From Mycobacterium neglectum (GTDB lineage: Bacteria > Actinomycetota > Actinomycetes > Mycobacteriales > Mycobacteriaceae), in the NCBI RefSeq assembly GCF_002591975.1, contig NZ_NVQE01000011.1, positions 62,001-126,000 on the forward strand: DNA of 64,000 bases. The letters are read 5' to 3'. This document shows positions 8,246-16,568 of this stretch, piece after piece; position 1 is the first letter of the stretch, and each line of letters starts with the position of its first letter. Below the pieces are notes generated by a model. That model had not been told where the DNA came from. It searched no databases and saw only the letters and a program-made list of their open reading frames with translations. Made by a program: the position numbers and the translations under genes.

Positions 8246-8848
8246 ATGGGACTGACCGACACCCGCAAGGTCACGATCATCGGCGTGTTCGTGGCGGCGG
8301 TGCTCGCCGCCTGCCTGGTCGTCCCGGCCTTCGGCCAGGTGCTCACCCTCGAGGGAACGTGGGTGGCCGCCGCGATTCTCGGGCTGCCCACCGCCGCGGT
8401 GCTGGCGCTGACTGGCTACCGCCACTACGGACCGGGCCGCAGCCTTCTCGTCGCCGCGATCGTCACGGTCCTCACGCTGCTGATCACTTGGGTGGTCTCG
8501 GTGTTCGTGGTGGCCTCCGCGCTGAGTGGTTCGGCGACGAGTCTGGTCGTGGGAGCCGTTCTCTACGGTGTCCCGGCCGTGGCCGTGGTGGTTCTGGGCC
8601 TCGTCGCACTGCGGCTGGTACCGGGTCGACCGCGTTTGACCACTTCGACGCCGGGTAACCGGCAGCACATGAGCCCGCGAGACGACAACAAGTCCGAATC
8701 CGACGTCGACGATGACGACCACGTCGCCGGATCGCGAGCAGGCAAAGGCGGAGGCGACGACGGTGGCTACGTCGGTCAGACAGCCTCCGACGACGCGCTG
8801 GATGTAGGTGAGTCGGGGGCGGAGGCGCGCAGCGAAGCCGAGCGCTGA
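8246..8848 (+). CDS. Four-helix membrane protein with acidic C-terminal tail
   Basis: About 200 residues with four predicted transmembrane helices in the first 130 residues (VTIIGVFVAAVLAACLVVP, WVAAAILGLPTAAVLAL, LLVAAIVTVLTLLITWVVSV, VVGAVLYGVPAVAVVVLGLV). A hydrophilic tail follows, very rich in Asp, Ser and Gly, including a DVDDDDH run. A GTG at 8225 would add seven residues; the ATG at 8246 fits better before the first membrane helix. No family was recognised. A 21-bp tandem repeat lies 11 bases after the stop. Confidence 0.6.
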   Translation: MGLTDTRKVTIIGVFVAAVLAACLVVPAFGQVLTLEGTWVAAAILGLPTAAVLALTGYRHYGPGRSLLVAAIVTVLTLLITWVVSVFVVASALSGSATSLVVGAVLYGVPAVAVVVLGLVALRLVPGRPRLTTSTPGNRQHMSPRDDNKSESDVDDDDHVAGSRAGKGGGDDGGYVGQTASDDALDVGESGAEARSEAER

Positions 8849-8859
8849 CAGCGGGTTGT

Positions 8860-8901
8860 CTCGATTCAGTCGCGTTGGACCTCGATTCAGTCGCGTTGGA
8901 C
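8860..8901. repeat. Perfect tandem repeat, 2 x 21 bp
   Basis: Two identical adjacent 21-bp units (8860-8880 and 8881-8901), beginning CTCGATTCAG and ending GTTGGAC, lie in the 81-bp gap between the membrane-protein gene and the next gene. The unit length is two helical turns. It may be a short polymerase-slippage duplication or a doubled binding site for the promoter of the gene at 8930. Confidence 0.85.
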
Positions 8902-8929
8902 ACTGTGCGACTGCCCGACGTGAGACGGT

Positions 8930-9502
8930 ATGAGCACCATGTCCGTTGACGATGAAATGACCTACGAGGAATTCGGTCGGCAGTTCTTCGAGATCGCCGT
9001 GACCGAGGATCGTGTCGGCGGTGCGATCGCCGCCATCGCGGGTGACGAATTCGAGATGGGTCCGATGGCGCAGGGCCCGGGCAAGGTCGCCAAGGTGACG
9101 GCGAAAGTCAGGATCCAGGAGCCCCGCCTTACGCGCGACGTCGGCGAGAAGATCACGTTCGCCATCCGGATTCCGCTCGAGATCGACCTGGTGGTCGACC
9201 TGCGGATCGACAAGCCGCAGTTCATGGTTTTCGGCGAAATCGCCCTTCGTGCGACCGCGCGCGCCGCGGCGCCGCTGCTGTTGATCCTCGATGTAGAGAA
9301 ACCCCGGGCGTCCGATATCGCCATCCACGTGACCTCAAAGTCGCTGCGCGGTGAGCTGGTGCGGATAGTCGGGGGCATCGACGCCGAAATCCGGCGATTC
9401 ATCGCGGCACACGTCGCCGGGGAGATCGACAGCCCGGCCTCGCAAAAGGCCAAGATCATCGATGTCGCGGACAGCATCGACGGTGCCTGGTCGGGCACCT
9501 GA
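8930..9502 (+). CDS. Conserved mycobacterial hypothetical protein (190 aa)
   Basis: A soluble 190-residue protein with an N-terminal helix (MTYEEFGRQFFEIAVTEDRV), a long alternating beta region in the middle that resembles lipid-binding sheets (KVTAKVRIQEPRL, EIDLVVDLRIDKPQF, LLLILDVEKP) and a C-terminal amphipathic helix. The arrangement recalls small lipid-transfer or BPI/SMP-like sheets, but no family is certain. The alternative start ATG at 8939 (MSVDDEM) is equally possible. It is followed by a leaderless DUF732 gene. Confidence 0.55.
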   Translation: MSTMSVDDEMTYEEFGRQFFEIAVTEDRVGGAIAAIAGDEFEMGPMAQGPGKVAKVTAKVRIQEPRLTRDVGEKITFAIRIPLEIDLVVDLRIDKPQFMVFGEIALRATARAAAPLLLILDVEKPRASDIAIHVTSKSLRGELVRIVGGIDAEIRRFIAAHVAGEIDSPASQKAKIIDVADSIDGAWSGT

Positions 9503-9515
9503 CACTCGGCCCACG

Positions 9516-9521
9516 TACGCT
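9516..9521 (+). promoter_or_regulatory. -10 element of a predicted leaderless promoter
   Basis: TACGCT ends at -7 relative to the G of the GTG start codon at 9528, so the DUF732 gene is predicted leaderless. Confidence 0.45.
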
Positions 9522-9527
9522 CGCTCC

Positions 9528-9905
9528 GTGCATCGCAGACTCACCACGACCTTCGCCCTGGCCATGGGACTACTCACCACCGCCGCGGTCGCGGCCTCTC
9601 CGGCCCAGGCTGACCCTCTCGATGGCGCGTTCGTGGCGGCCCTGGCCGATGCCGGTGTCACCGCGGTGGATCCAGCCAGCGCTGCGGCGCTCGGCCAGCA
9701 GGTCTGTCCGATGCTCGCGGACCCCGGTCAGACGGCCGCCGACGTCACGAGCAAGGTGGCCGAGGCGGGCGGGATGTCGCTCGGGCCGGCGACCATGTTC
9801 ACCGGCGTCGCGATCTCCATGTTCTGCCCGGCGATGATGTCGTCGATCGGAAACGGTGGCTCGCTCGATTCACTGCCGATCCCGCTGTCGATTCTGGGGT
9901 TCTAG
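9528..9905 (+). CDS. Secreted DUF732-family protein
   Basis: A 125-residue exported protein. A signal peptide is clear (basic HRRLTTT, hydrophobic LAMGLLTTAAVAAS, cleavage after AQA before DPLDGAF). The mature part has the DUF732 pattern: ADAGVTAVDPASAAALGQQVC, then a second Cys in MFCPAMMSS that probably forms a disulfide. Family knowledge: DUF732 proteins are small secreted or lipid-anchored mycobacterial proteins of unknown role. The GTG at 9528 was chosen because it starts the signal peptide and matches a leaderless promoter; the frame is open further upstream without signal-peptide character. Confidence 0.8.
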   Translation: MHRRLTTTFALAMGLLTTAAVAASPAQADPLDGAFVAALADAGVTAVDPASAAALGQQVCPMLADPGQTAADVTSKVAEAGGMSLGPATMFTGVAISMFCPAMMSSIGNGGSLDSLPIPLSILGF

Positions 9906-10676
9906 CTAGGCTGCCACGCCTTCGAGCCGCGGCCGTTTGGGGCCGCGACCGTCGCCGGCCGATTTACCCCGCACGTGATACCAGAGCCACGGCATCAGCA
10001 TGTTCTGCGTCCACAACACCTGCGAATACGCCTGCGACCGCAGCGACGGACGCCGCGCAGGACCGCCGACCGTCGCCCATTCGTGGCTGCTGCCCGGCAG
10101 GCCGAGCGCCTCGGCGGCCGCGGCGGCAAACAGCCTGTGTCCCTTGATCGATCCGTGCACCCGGTCGGGGCTCCAGGTGTCCGCCTCGGTCATCGACGGC
10201 GCATCGTATAGGTCGACGAGCCGAAATCCGTTCCGCACTGCGGCTTTCCGGATCTCGTCATTGATCTGTTCGACGCGTGACGCGATCACCCGTCCGATGG
10301 GCAGGATCTTCGCGATATCCGGGAACGTTGTGGTCAGGATGGTCGCGTCGGAGGCCGCCAGACGCGTGTGCAGAGCGTCCAGTTCTGCCAGGGCGCTGCC
10401 GAAGTGCGGGCCGGGACGCGTCACGTCGTTCATCCCGATGCACACCGAGATCAGATCTGGCTGCAACGCCAGCGCGGCGGGCAGCTGCTCATCGAGCAGA
10501 TCTTTGATCCGTCGGCCGCGGATGGCCAGGTTGGCGTAGGTCACGCCGGGGTGGTGGGTGTCGATCATCGTGGCGAGGCGGTCGGCGAAACCGACGAGAC
10601 CTTTCGAGTCGTCGCCGTCCCACAGCCCCTCTGTCTGACTATCGCCGATCGCGACATATCGGGAGTACCGAGGCAC
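9906..10676 (-). CDS. SGNH/GDSL hydrolase
   Basis: A 256-residue cytoplasmic SGNH hydrolase. Block I is IGDSQTEG with the nucleophile Ser; block III is GMND; block V is DRVHGSIKGH with the catalytic Asp and His. Family knowledge: these enzymes hydrolyse esters of lipids, sugars or acylated metabolites. No signal peptide is present. The GTG start is supported by a TAGAGT -10 element placed for a leaderless mRNA. The -10 box begins with the TAG stop codon of the upstream ankyrin gene, so the two genes are tightly packed but independently promoted. Substrate unknown. Confidence 0.85.
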   Translation of the reverse strand: MPRYSRYVAIGDSQTEGLWDGDDSKGLVGFADRLATMIDTHHPGVTYANLAIRGRRIKDLLDEQLPAALALQPDLISVCIGMNDVTRPGPHFGSALAELDALHTRLAASDATILTTTFPDIAKILPIGRVIASRVEQINDEIRKAAVRNGFRLVDLYDAPSMTEADTWSPDRVHGSIKGHRLFAAAAAEALGLPGSSHEWATVGGPARRPSLRSQAYSQVLWTQNMLMPWLWYHVRGKSAGDGRGPKRPRLEGVAA

Positions 10677-10682
10677 ACCGGA

Positions 10683-10688
10683 ACTCTA
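10683..10688 (-). promoter_or_regulatory. Leaderless -10 element sharing the upstream stop codon
   Basis: On the minus strand TAGAGT ends seven bases before the G of the SGNH hydrolase GTG at 10676. Its first three bases are the TAG stop codon of the ankyrin gene (10686-10688). Confidence 0.45.
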
Positions 10689-11633
10689 GCGGCGCAGCGC
10701 CGCCGCTACCTCCGGTGCGCCGGCGTTCGCCGCGAGTTCACGGTGGCGCTCCGACACCACCGCGCCCCCGGCACGCAGGAGATCGACCACCTCGACGACC
10801 GCGGCGGCCCGGTATTCGTTGAACGCGGCGCCCGCCGCCCACCACGTCATCAGCGAATCCAGCCCGCGACCGGCATCGGCGCCGAGTTCGACCATGGCCG
10901 CGACTGTCGCCGGAAGGACCATTCGCGCCGCGAGCTCGATCGGCTGGGTACCGCTCGGCAGCGGTGTGTTCATGGAGGCGCCCGCGCGCACCAGTGCGCG
11001 CACCATCTCGGGGTTGACGTTGTCGGCCGAACTGCCGATCACATGCAGCGCGGTGGCGCCCTCGGAATCGACGAGGCCGGGGTCGACGCCGTGGGCCAGC
11101 GCGTGGTTGAGCGCGACAGGGCGTCCCCGCCGCACGATCTCATGCAGGATCGTGGTGAATTTCTCACCACGGGCCGACAATTCGATACGGCGTCCCGCAT
11201 CGGCGTCCTCTTCGATCAGGGCGACGACGATGCCGGCGGAGTGCGAGCGCACGGCGTACCACAACGGCGTCGCACCGCACGGGTCGACAGGGTCCGGGTC
11301 TGCGCCCCAGGCCAGCAGCTCGATCACCCGCGTGTCGCCGCGATCAGCGCGCTCGAAGAGATCCAGCACGCTGGGCGCCAGCGGTTCGGTCCAGGTGGGG
11401 CGGCCGGCCCCGAGCGCGTCGAGCACCTGCAGCGTTCCGTCGCGTTTGACCCCGAGGTCGAACCACGGCCAGGGCCCCGGTCCTTTCAGGACGAACTCGG
11501 CGGCCGGGCTGCGGAATTCCTCGGTGATCGTCGCACCGAAATCCTCGTACGCCGAGGAGAACATCAGCTCGTCGCCGTCACGCACAACGGTGACCTCGGC
11601 GGGCCCGACCTGGTATCGCGCGATTTCGGTCAC
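10686..11633 (-). CDS. Ankyrin-repeat protein
   Basis: A 315-residue soluble protein with at least three recognisable ankyrin repeats in its C-terminal two thirds, for example DPCGATPLWYAVRSHSAGIV, GATALHVIGSSADNVNPEMV and GTQPIELAARMVLPATVAAM. The first 90 residues are a separate non-repeat domain with a PWPWFDLG motif. Family knowledge: ankyrin repeats mediate protein-protein contacts; bacterial roles vary. The GTG at 11633 begins MTEIARYQVG. It stands between a DUF2993 gene and the SGNH hydrolase, and no partner can be inferred. Confidence 0.8.
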   Translation of the reverse strand: MTEIARYQVGPAEVTVVRDGDELMFSSAYEDFGATITEEFRSPAAEFVLKGPGPWPWFDLGVKRDGTLQVLDALGAGRPTWTEPLAPSVLDLFERADRGDTRVIELLAWGADPDPVDPCGATPLWYAVRSHSAGIVVALIEEDADAGRRIELSARGEKFTTILHEIVRRGRPVALNHALAHGVDPGLVDSEGATALHVIGSSADNVNPEMVRALVRAGASMNTPLPSGTQPIELAARMVLPATVAAMVELGADAGRGLDSLMTWWAAGAAFNEYRAAAVVEVVDLLRAGGAVVSERHRELAANAGAPEVAAALRR

Positions 11634-11667
11634 AAGGAACGCATTCTCCCAAATGGCGACGACCGGA

Positions 11668-12513
11668 CTAGAGCAGACGCGTCAACCGCGTCAGGTTCAG
11701 CGGAACCCCTGCGACGCTCAGCTGACCGAGGATGTCCTCCAACCGCTTGCGTGGCATGTCCATCTGCCATTCGGACACCGATGCCGACAGGCACACCGCG
11801 TCCGGGGCGAAGGCGATACCGGTGAGTCGCAGGCCGTGCGGCAGTTCGGGAAGGCACACGGGATAGGCGGGCGTCTTCGCCGGCAGTGTCCAGCGTGATC
11901 GGCGAACACCGAGTACGCGCGGTCGCAGCCACAGCGTCGAATCGTCGAGCCGCGCGTCGACCTCGATGTGGCCGAGCATCGGGCGCCTGGCCATCCGCAG
12001 CCGCGCGACCCCGTCGCTGCCGACCTCGCCGGACAACCGCGGCGCCACCCATCGGAACAGATCGTCCAGGGCGGCCGTCGGCACCTCGACGGTGAGATCA
12101 ACCGGAGCAGCCACCAAGACGGGCGGCGTCGTGGGTCGCATGTGCACGTTGTGCAGCAGCGCCGTCGCGCGATCGAACGTCTTGTCCTCCCAGGAGATAT
12201 CGCGGGCAGCGATGCGGACGTCGTTGAGTTGTCCCACCGACAGGCCCCGTACGTCGAGCGTCGAATCGAATTCCGTGACCGTCAGATTCAGCACGCCGTC
12301 GTCGAGCCGGATCGCGAGGCGACGGCCCACCACCAGCCTGCGCACGGTCGTGAACAGGGTCCGGTAGGCCATCGCCGCGCCGCTGCTCACCGGAGCGACC
12401 GCCGCTGATGACCACAGCGATGTCAGCATGTCGATCGGCCGGAACGGATCGAACCGGCGCAGCGGACCCGTCCCGCCGGCTGAGCCGGCAATCCAATCCA
12501 TGACATCCAGCAT
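11668..12513 (-). CDS. LmeA-like (DUF2993) phospholipid-binding protein
   Basis: A 281-residue protein of the DUF2993 type: a long series of alternating strands (LAIRLDDGVLNLTVTEF, VPTAALDDLFRWVAPRL, MLGHIEVDARLDDSTLWLRP) and the closing LPHGLRLTGIAF segment. LmeA of mycobacteria is a cell-envelope phospholipid-binding protein needed for lipomannan elongation; this is a paralogue-like member without a clear signal peptide, so a cytoplasmic or inner-leaflet location is more likely. It is divergent from the NADH dehydrogenase-like gene across about 100 bp. Family assignment is moderately sure; function is not known. Confidence 0.6.
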   Translation of the reverse strand: MLDVMDWIAGSAGGTGPLRRFDPFRPIDMLTSLWSSAAVAPVSSGAAMAYRTLFTTVRRLVVGRRLAIRLDDGVLNLTVTEFDSTLDVRGLSVGQLNDVRIAARDISWEDKTFDRATALLHNVHMRPTTPPVLVAAPVDLTVEVPTAALDDLFRWVAPRLSGEVGSDGVARLRMARRPMLGHIEVDARLDDSTLWLRPRVLGVRRSRWTLPAKTPAYPVCLPELPHGLRLTGIAFAPDAVCLSASVSEWQMDMPRKRLEDILGQLSVAGVPLNLTRLTRLL

Positions 12514-12611
12514 CCGCCATCCGCGCCTCGGAATGAAATGGAGGTCGGGTGAATGATGCCCGGCTACAGGGGTATGTCAGCGCGGGGCCGATTTCCGTAA
12601 GGTGGGATTTG

Positions 12612-13931
12612 ATGACTTCAGTCGTGGTGGTCGGCAGCGGGTTCACCGGCTTCGAATGCGCCCGTCAGCTGGCACGAAAGATACGCAGGCACTCCAAAGA
12701 TGGGGCTTCGGTCGACATCTCGATCATTTCGCCCGTCGACTACATGCTCTATACACCGCTGCTACCCGACGTCGCCGGTGGCCTGGTGGACGCGCGGTTC
12801 GTCGCGATTCCGCTCGCCAACGCCCTGCGCGGCGTGCAGGCCATCCGCGGGCGGGTGGATGAAGTCGATTTCGACGGTCGAACCGTCACGTACACCGACC
12901 CCGAGGAGCGTGTCCGCAGCATTGCCTGGGATCGGCTGGTGCTGACGCCGGGTTCGGTCACCCGACTGTTCGACATTCCCGGACTGGCCGAGCACGCCCG
13001 CGGCCTCAAGTCGACGGCCGAGGCGTTGTACCTGCGTGACCATGTTCTGGAACAACTGGAATTGGCCGACGTCGATGACGACGCAGGCCGGGCCGAGGCG
13101 CGGCGGACTGTGGTGGTGGTCGGCGCGTCGTACTCGGGCACCGAGTTGGCCGTACAACTGCGCGCACTTGCCGATTCCGCAGCCAAACAGATGGGTTTCG
13201 ACCCCTCCGAGGTGAAGTTCGTCCTCTTGGACCTCGCCGAGCAGGTGATGCCCGAAGTGGGCGAAAAGCTCGGCGCCGCGGCGCAGCGGGTGCTCAGTGC
13301 GCGTGGCATCGATGTGCGCCTCGGTGTCACACTGGCCGAAGTCCACGCCGAACACGTTGTGCTCAGCGATGACTCGCTGATCCGCACGCATACCGTCGCC
13401 TGGGTCACCGGGGTCACGGGCGCACCGCTCATCGAGAAACTCGGACTGCCCACCGAGCGGGGTCGCCTCAAGGTGACCACGGAGCTTCAAGTTCCGGGCC
13501 ACCCCGATGTGTTCGGCGCCGGTGATGCGGCAGCTGTTCCGGACGTCACGCAGCCGGGCAAGATCACCCCGCCCACCGCCCAGCACGCGACACGGCAGGG
13601 AAAAGTGTTGGCCCGCAACGTTGCAGCGAGCCTCGGCTACGGCAAAGCCAAGGCGTACAAGCACCGCAACATGGGCCTGGTGGTCGACCTGGGACCCCGT
13701 AACGCCGTCGCCAACCCACTCAACGTGCAGCTGGCCGGATTCCCGGCCAAGGTTGTGACCCGGGCTTACCACATCTATGCGATCCCGCGATTCGTCAACA
13801 GGTGGGCGGTGTCCCTGGCGTATCTGACCGATGTGTTCTTCGATCGGTCTGTCGTGTCGTTCGGGCTGTCGACGCAGGAGGACGCGCGGTTCTCCACCAG
13901 CGAGGGCATCCCGATGCCCAAACCGGACTGA
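12612..13931 (+). CDS. Type II NADH dehydrogenase-like flavoprotein
   Basis: A protein of about 439 residues with two dinucleotide-binding folds: FAD at the N terminus (VVVVGSGFTGFECA) and NAD(P)H in the middle (VVVVGASYSGTELA), plus the FAD motif VFGAGDAAAVP. The order and length match NDH-2 proteins, which pass electrons from NADH to quinone at the membrane surface. The C-terminal region has hydrophobic and basic segments that may bind the membrane. The ATG at 12612 starts directly at the FAD fold; the longer frame from 12549 adds 21 unlikely residues. It could also be another pyridine nucleotide-disulfide reductase-family oxidase. Confidence 0.8.
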   Translation: MTSVVVVGSGFTGFECARQLARKIRRHSKDGASVDISIISPVDYMLYTPLLPDVAGGLVDARFVAIPLANALRGVQAIRGRVDEVDFDGRTVTYTDPEERVRSIAWDRLVLTPGSVTRLFDIPGLAEHARGLKSTAEALYLRDHVLEQLELADVDDDAGRAEARRTVVVVGASYSGTELAVQLRALADSAAKQMGFDPSEVKFVLLDLAEQVMPEVGEKLGAAAQRVLSARGIDVRLGVTLAEVHAEHVVLSDDSLIRTHTVAWVTGVTGAPLIEKLGLPTERGRLKVTTELQVPGHPDVFGAGDAAAVPDVTQPGKITPPTAQHATRQGKVLARNVAASLGYGKAKAYKHRNMGLVVDLGPRNAVANPLNVQLAGFPAKVVTRAYHIYAIPRFVNRWAVSLAYLTDVFFDRSVVSFGLSTQEDARFSTSEGIPMPKPD

Positions 13932-13964
13932 TTGGATTCCCGGGCAGCGGGAACGTTAGAGGGT

Positions 13965-14156
13965 ATGGCTACATATCGTGTGTTGAACCCCAAAGGTGAC
14001 GTCGTCGACACGAAGGACATCGAGAGCGCCGGCGACGCGCATGCCTGGTTCGTCGACCAGAAGGCCGATCCCGAACTCGGGTGGCGGATGGAGGTCAAGT
14101 CCGATGACGGCGACTGGGCGTTCTTCGACAGCAGCGAGGGCGACCGCAAGTACTGA
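13965..14156 (+). CDS. Small conserved protein (63 aa)
   Basis: A 63-residue acidic protein starting MATYRVLNPKGDVVDT, with alternating strands and a helix around DAHAWFVDQKAD, ending SSEGDRKY. No domain was recognised, though it resembles small mycobacterial proteins often annotated as hypothetical. The start at 13965 was chosen over an ATG at 13932 because the first eleven residues of the longer form are not protein-like. It lies 33 bases after the NDH-2-like gene and 29 before the NUDIX gene. Confidence 0.6.
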   Translation: MATYRVLNPKGDVVDTKDIESAGDAHAWFVDQKADPELGWRMEVKSDDGDWAFFDSSEGDRKY

Positions 14157-14173
14157 CCAGCGCGAGTACTTAC

Positions 14174-14179
14174 TAGGCT
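14174..14179 (+). promoter_or_regulatory. -10 element of a predicted leaderless promoter
   Basis: TAGGCT ends at -7 relative to the G of the NUDIX gene GTG at 14186. Confidence 0.45.
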
Positions 14180-14185
14180 TGAGCG

Positions 14186-14677
14186 GTGCCCAAACTCAGT
14201 GCGGGGCTGTTGCTGTACCGCCTCGCCGACGGCGAACTCGAGGTGCTGATCGGCCATCCTGGCGGGCCGTTCTGGGCGCGCAAGGACGACGGGGCCTGGT
14301 CGATACCCAAGGGGGAGTACACCGAGGACGAAGATCCGTGGGCGGTCGCGCAGCGTGAATTCTGCGAGGAGCTCGGCAAGAGCGCACCCGACGGCCCACG
14401 CATCGCCTTCGAACCGGTGAAACAGCCCAGCGGCAAGGTGATCATTGCGTTCGCCGTTCGCGGCGACCTCGATCTGGACGGCACCTCCTCCAACACCTTC
14501 GAGCTGGAGTGGCCGAAGGGTTCGGGAAACATCAGGGAGTTCCCCGAAATCGACCGCGTGGCTTGGTTTCCCGTGGCGCAGGCTCGGTCGAAGCTGCTGA
14601 AAGGCCAGCGGCCGCTGCTCGACCATCTGATTTCGGCGGTCGGAGCCGACGAACCGGGTGCGTCTCGATCGCGTTGA
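14186..14677 (+). CDS. NUDIX hydrolase
   Basis: A 163-residue NUDIX pyrophosphohydrolase. The Nudix box starts at GEYTEDEDPW and ends REFCEELG, giving the Gx5Ex7REUxEExGU pattern (residues about 47-68). The preceding DGAWSIPKG and the final segment [15 protein letters not shown] are typical of the bacterial NTP pyrophosphohydrolase group that includes MutT-related enzymes and diadenosine polyphosphate hydrolases. The GTG start carries a leaderless promoter. The last 146 bases overlap the convergent SnoaL-like gene. Confidence 0.9.
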   Translation: MPKLSAGLLLYRLADGELEVLIGHPGGPFWARKDDGAWSIPKGEYTEDEDPWAVAQREFCEELGKSAPDGPRIAFEPVKQPSGKVIIAFAVRGDLDLDGTSSNTFELEWPKGSGNIREFPEIDRVAWFPVAQARSKLLKGQRPLLDHLISAVGADEPGASRSR

Positions 14678-15092
14678 TGGTCAGCGCGCGGCCGTGGATC
14701 CGCCAGCCCGCGGGCGTGCGCATGTACTCGTCGTCGTATCGCAGATGCCAGACCAGGTCGGTGATTTGATCGTCGGCAACCGTCCAGTGATGCGCGATGC
14801 AGGTGATCCGGCCCAGTGCATAGTCGACGTCGTCGCCCGAGGCATACACTTCGCCGACGATCGCATGCTCTGTGCGGGTCACGGCGGCCAGCGCCGCCAT
14901 CGCGGAGCGGACACCGTCGCGGCCATGGTGTGGGCGCACCGGCTCCAACGAGCGGGGCGGATCCGGCAGCCGCAGTTCCGCCGTGTGGGTGAATAATTCG
15001 ACCACGTCATCGAATCGCCGGTCATCAACCGCTGATGCATAAAGATGCACCAGGTCGGCGAGCGCAAGCCGGTCCGACGTCGTGAGGGTCAT
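14532..15092 (-). CDS. SnoaL-like protein with run-on C-terminal tail
   Basis: A 186-residue protein whose first about 148 residues form a SnoaL-like domain ([37 protein letters not shown], a late [14 protein letters not shown]). The last about 37 residues are basic and low-complexity and are encoded antisense to the NUDIX gene, so they look like stop-codon loss rather than conserved protein. The ATG at 15092 overlaps the stop of the upstream kinase gene (ATGA, 15089-15092), so the two are translationally coupled. Role unknown. Confidence 0.65.
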   Translation of the reverse strand: MTLTTSDRLALADLVHLYASAVDDRRFDDVVELFTHTAELRLPDPPRSLEPVRPHHGRDGVRSAMAALAAVTRTEHAIVGEVYASGDDVDYALGRITCIAHHWTVADDQITDLVWHLRYDDEYMRTPAGWRIHGRALTINAIETHPVRRLRPPKSDGRAAAAGLSAASTEPAPRETKPRGRFRGTP

Positions 15093-16546
15093 GGCAGCGG
15101 GGGCAAGCCGTTGCTTTCCCGGATATCTCTGCGGCATTCGCGGCGGGTCTGTCCGGTTTGTTGCATGCACACCAGCACCGGGGACTCTTCGGCGACCGGC
15201 AACGGTTCTTCGGTCGGTTCGGTGGTGACTGTGGGACTCGGGACGTCACCCTGGGTCAGCGACCAGATCGAGCTACCTGTGCTCTGCAGCGTGGAGCAGT
15301 AGGCGGTGGAGCCGCCGGCGGTCGTCGCCGTGCTGCCGACGGGGGAGCAGTCGGCGCCGATCACCGCGGCGGTAGGCGGTGCCGATGCCGTGGTGGCGTC
15401 GGTCGTCGTCGGTGCTGCCGTTGTCGTCGCCGCTGGAGACGGTGGCGGCTCGGGCGGTGGCGGTAGCGGCGTGAATGTCGGTTTGGTGGCGGTGACCGCG
15501 GACGGTGCTGTCGTGGTCGGGGCCGCCGCGGGGCGGTCTTCGTTGTCGGCGCGGCCCGCCTCGAAGACCGCCGCCCCGATCGCCACCAGCAGCAGCACCG
15601 CCAGGATGGCCGGGACGATCACCCCGGCACGGATTACGGATCGGCGCGGCGGTTTCGGGTGCGCGACGGCTGCGGCCAGGCTGGTGCCGACGTCGGCGGG
15701 TGTGCCCGACCCGAGTTGGTGGGCAAGGGCCCGCGCGAAATCGGCGCACCGTTCGAATCGGTCGGCCGGGCACTTCGCCAGGGCCTTGGCGAGGACAGGA
15801 TCGAGTCCCGCGAGCTCCGGGCGCTGCTCGCCGATGGTGGGCGGCGCCGCCGACAGGTGCTGGCTGATGACGACCGCGGGGTTCGAATGCTGGAACGGTG
15901 GCGATCCGGTCAGTAGATGAAAAGCGGTGGCCGCCAACGCATATTGATCGGCCCGGCCGTCGATTCGTTCCCCCATCAACTGCTCGGGTGCGGCGTAGGA
16001 CACCGTGCCGACGGTCATGTTCGTCGCCGTCAGGCCACTGATGTCGTTGACCCAGCGCGCGATTCCGAAGTCCGCCAGAAGAATCCGTTGATCGCTGGCC
16101 TCGGGATTGGCGAGCAGAATGTTGGCGGGTTTCACGTCGCGGTGCAACAGGTCGCGCTGGTGCGCGTAATCCAACGCGTCGGCCACGGCGCTGATGATCT
16201 CGGCGACTTCTCCTTTGGCCATGCCGTCCGGATAGCGCTCACGCAGCAGGCGCGCCGCGTCGGTGCCCTCGACGTAGTCCATCGAGATCCAGAGCTGACC
16301 GTCGAACTCGCCGCGGTCGTGTACCCCGACGATGTGGGGATGCCACAGCGTGGCGGCGATGTCGGCTTCGCGGTCGAACCGCTCCCGATACTCACTGTCG
16401 GCAGACACCGACGCGGGCAGCACCTTCAACGCATCACGGCGTGGCAGCCGCGGGTGTTGGGCCAGGTAGACCTCGCCCATGCCGCCTGCGCCGAGTAGTC
16501 GCACGACGGTGTAACCCGCGAATGTCGCACCATCGGCCAACGGCAT
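15089..16546 (-). CDS. Membrane Ser/Thr protein kinase (PknF/PknJ-like)
   Basis: A 485-residue receptor-type kinase. The kinase domain spans about residues 10-270: GAGGMGEVY glycine loop, Lys41, HRDVKPAN catalytic loop and ADFG. One transmembrane helix follows ([21 protein letters not shown]). The outer part is Thr/Pro/Ala-rich ([12 protein letters not shown]) with a Cys-containing C-terminal sensor region and no PASTA repeats. Family knowledge: such Pkn kinases phosphorylate envelope and regulatory proteins. It is predicted leaderless (TACTAT) and is translationally coupled to the SnoaL-like gene. Confidence 0.9.
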   Translation of the reverse strand: MPLADGATFAGYTVVRLLGAGGMGEVYLAQHPRLPRRDALKVLPASVSADSEYRERFDREADIAATLWHPHIVGVHDRGEFDGQLWISMDYVEGTDAARLLRERYPDGMAKGEVAEIISAVADALDYAHQRDLLHRDVKPANILLANPEASDQRILLADFGIARWVNDISGLTATNMTVGTVSYAAPEQLMGERIDGRADQYALAATAFHLLTGSPPFQHSNPAVVISQHLSAAPPTIGEQRPELAGLDPVLAKALAKCPADRFERCADFARALAHQLGSGTPADVGTSLAAAVAHPKPPRRSVIRAGVIVPAILAVLLLVAIGAAVFEAGRADNEDRPAAAPTTTAPSAVTATKPTFTPLPPPPEPPPSPAATTTAAPTTTDATTASAPPTAAVIGADCSPVGSTATTAGGSTAYCSTLQSTGSSIWSLTQGDVPSPTVTTEPTEEPLPVAEESPVLVCMQQTGQTRRECRRDIRESNGLPPLP

Positions 16547-16552
16547 GGCCGA

Positions 16553-16558
16553 ATAGTA
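16553..16558 (-). promoter_or_regulatory. -10 element of a predicted leaderless promoter
   Basis: On the minus strand TACTAT ends at -7 relative to the A of the kinase ATG at 16546. It fits in the 22-bp gap after the ferredoxin-type reductase stop. Confidence 0.45.
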
Positions 16559-16568
16559 CGAGATGGCG

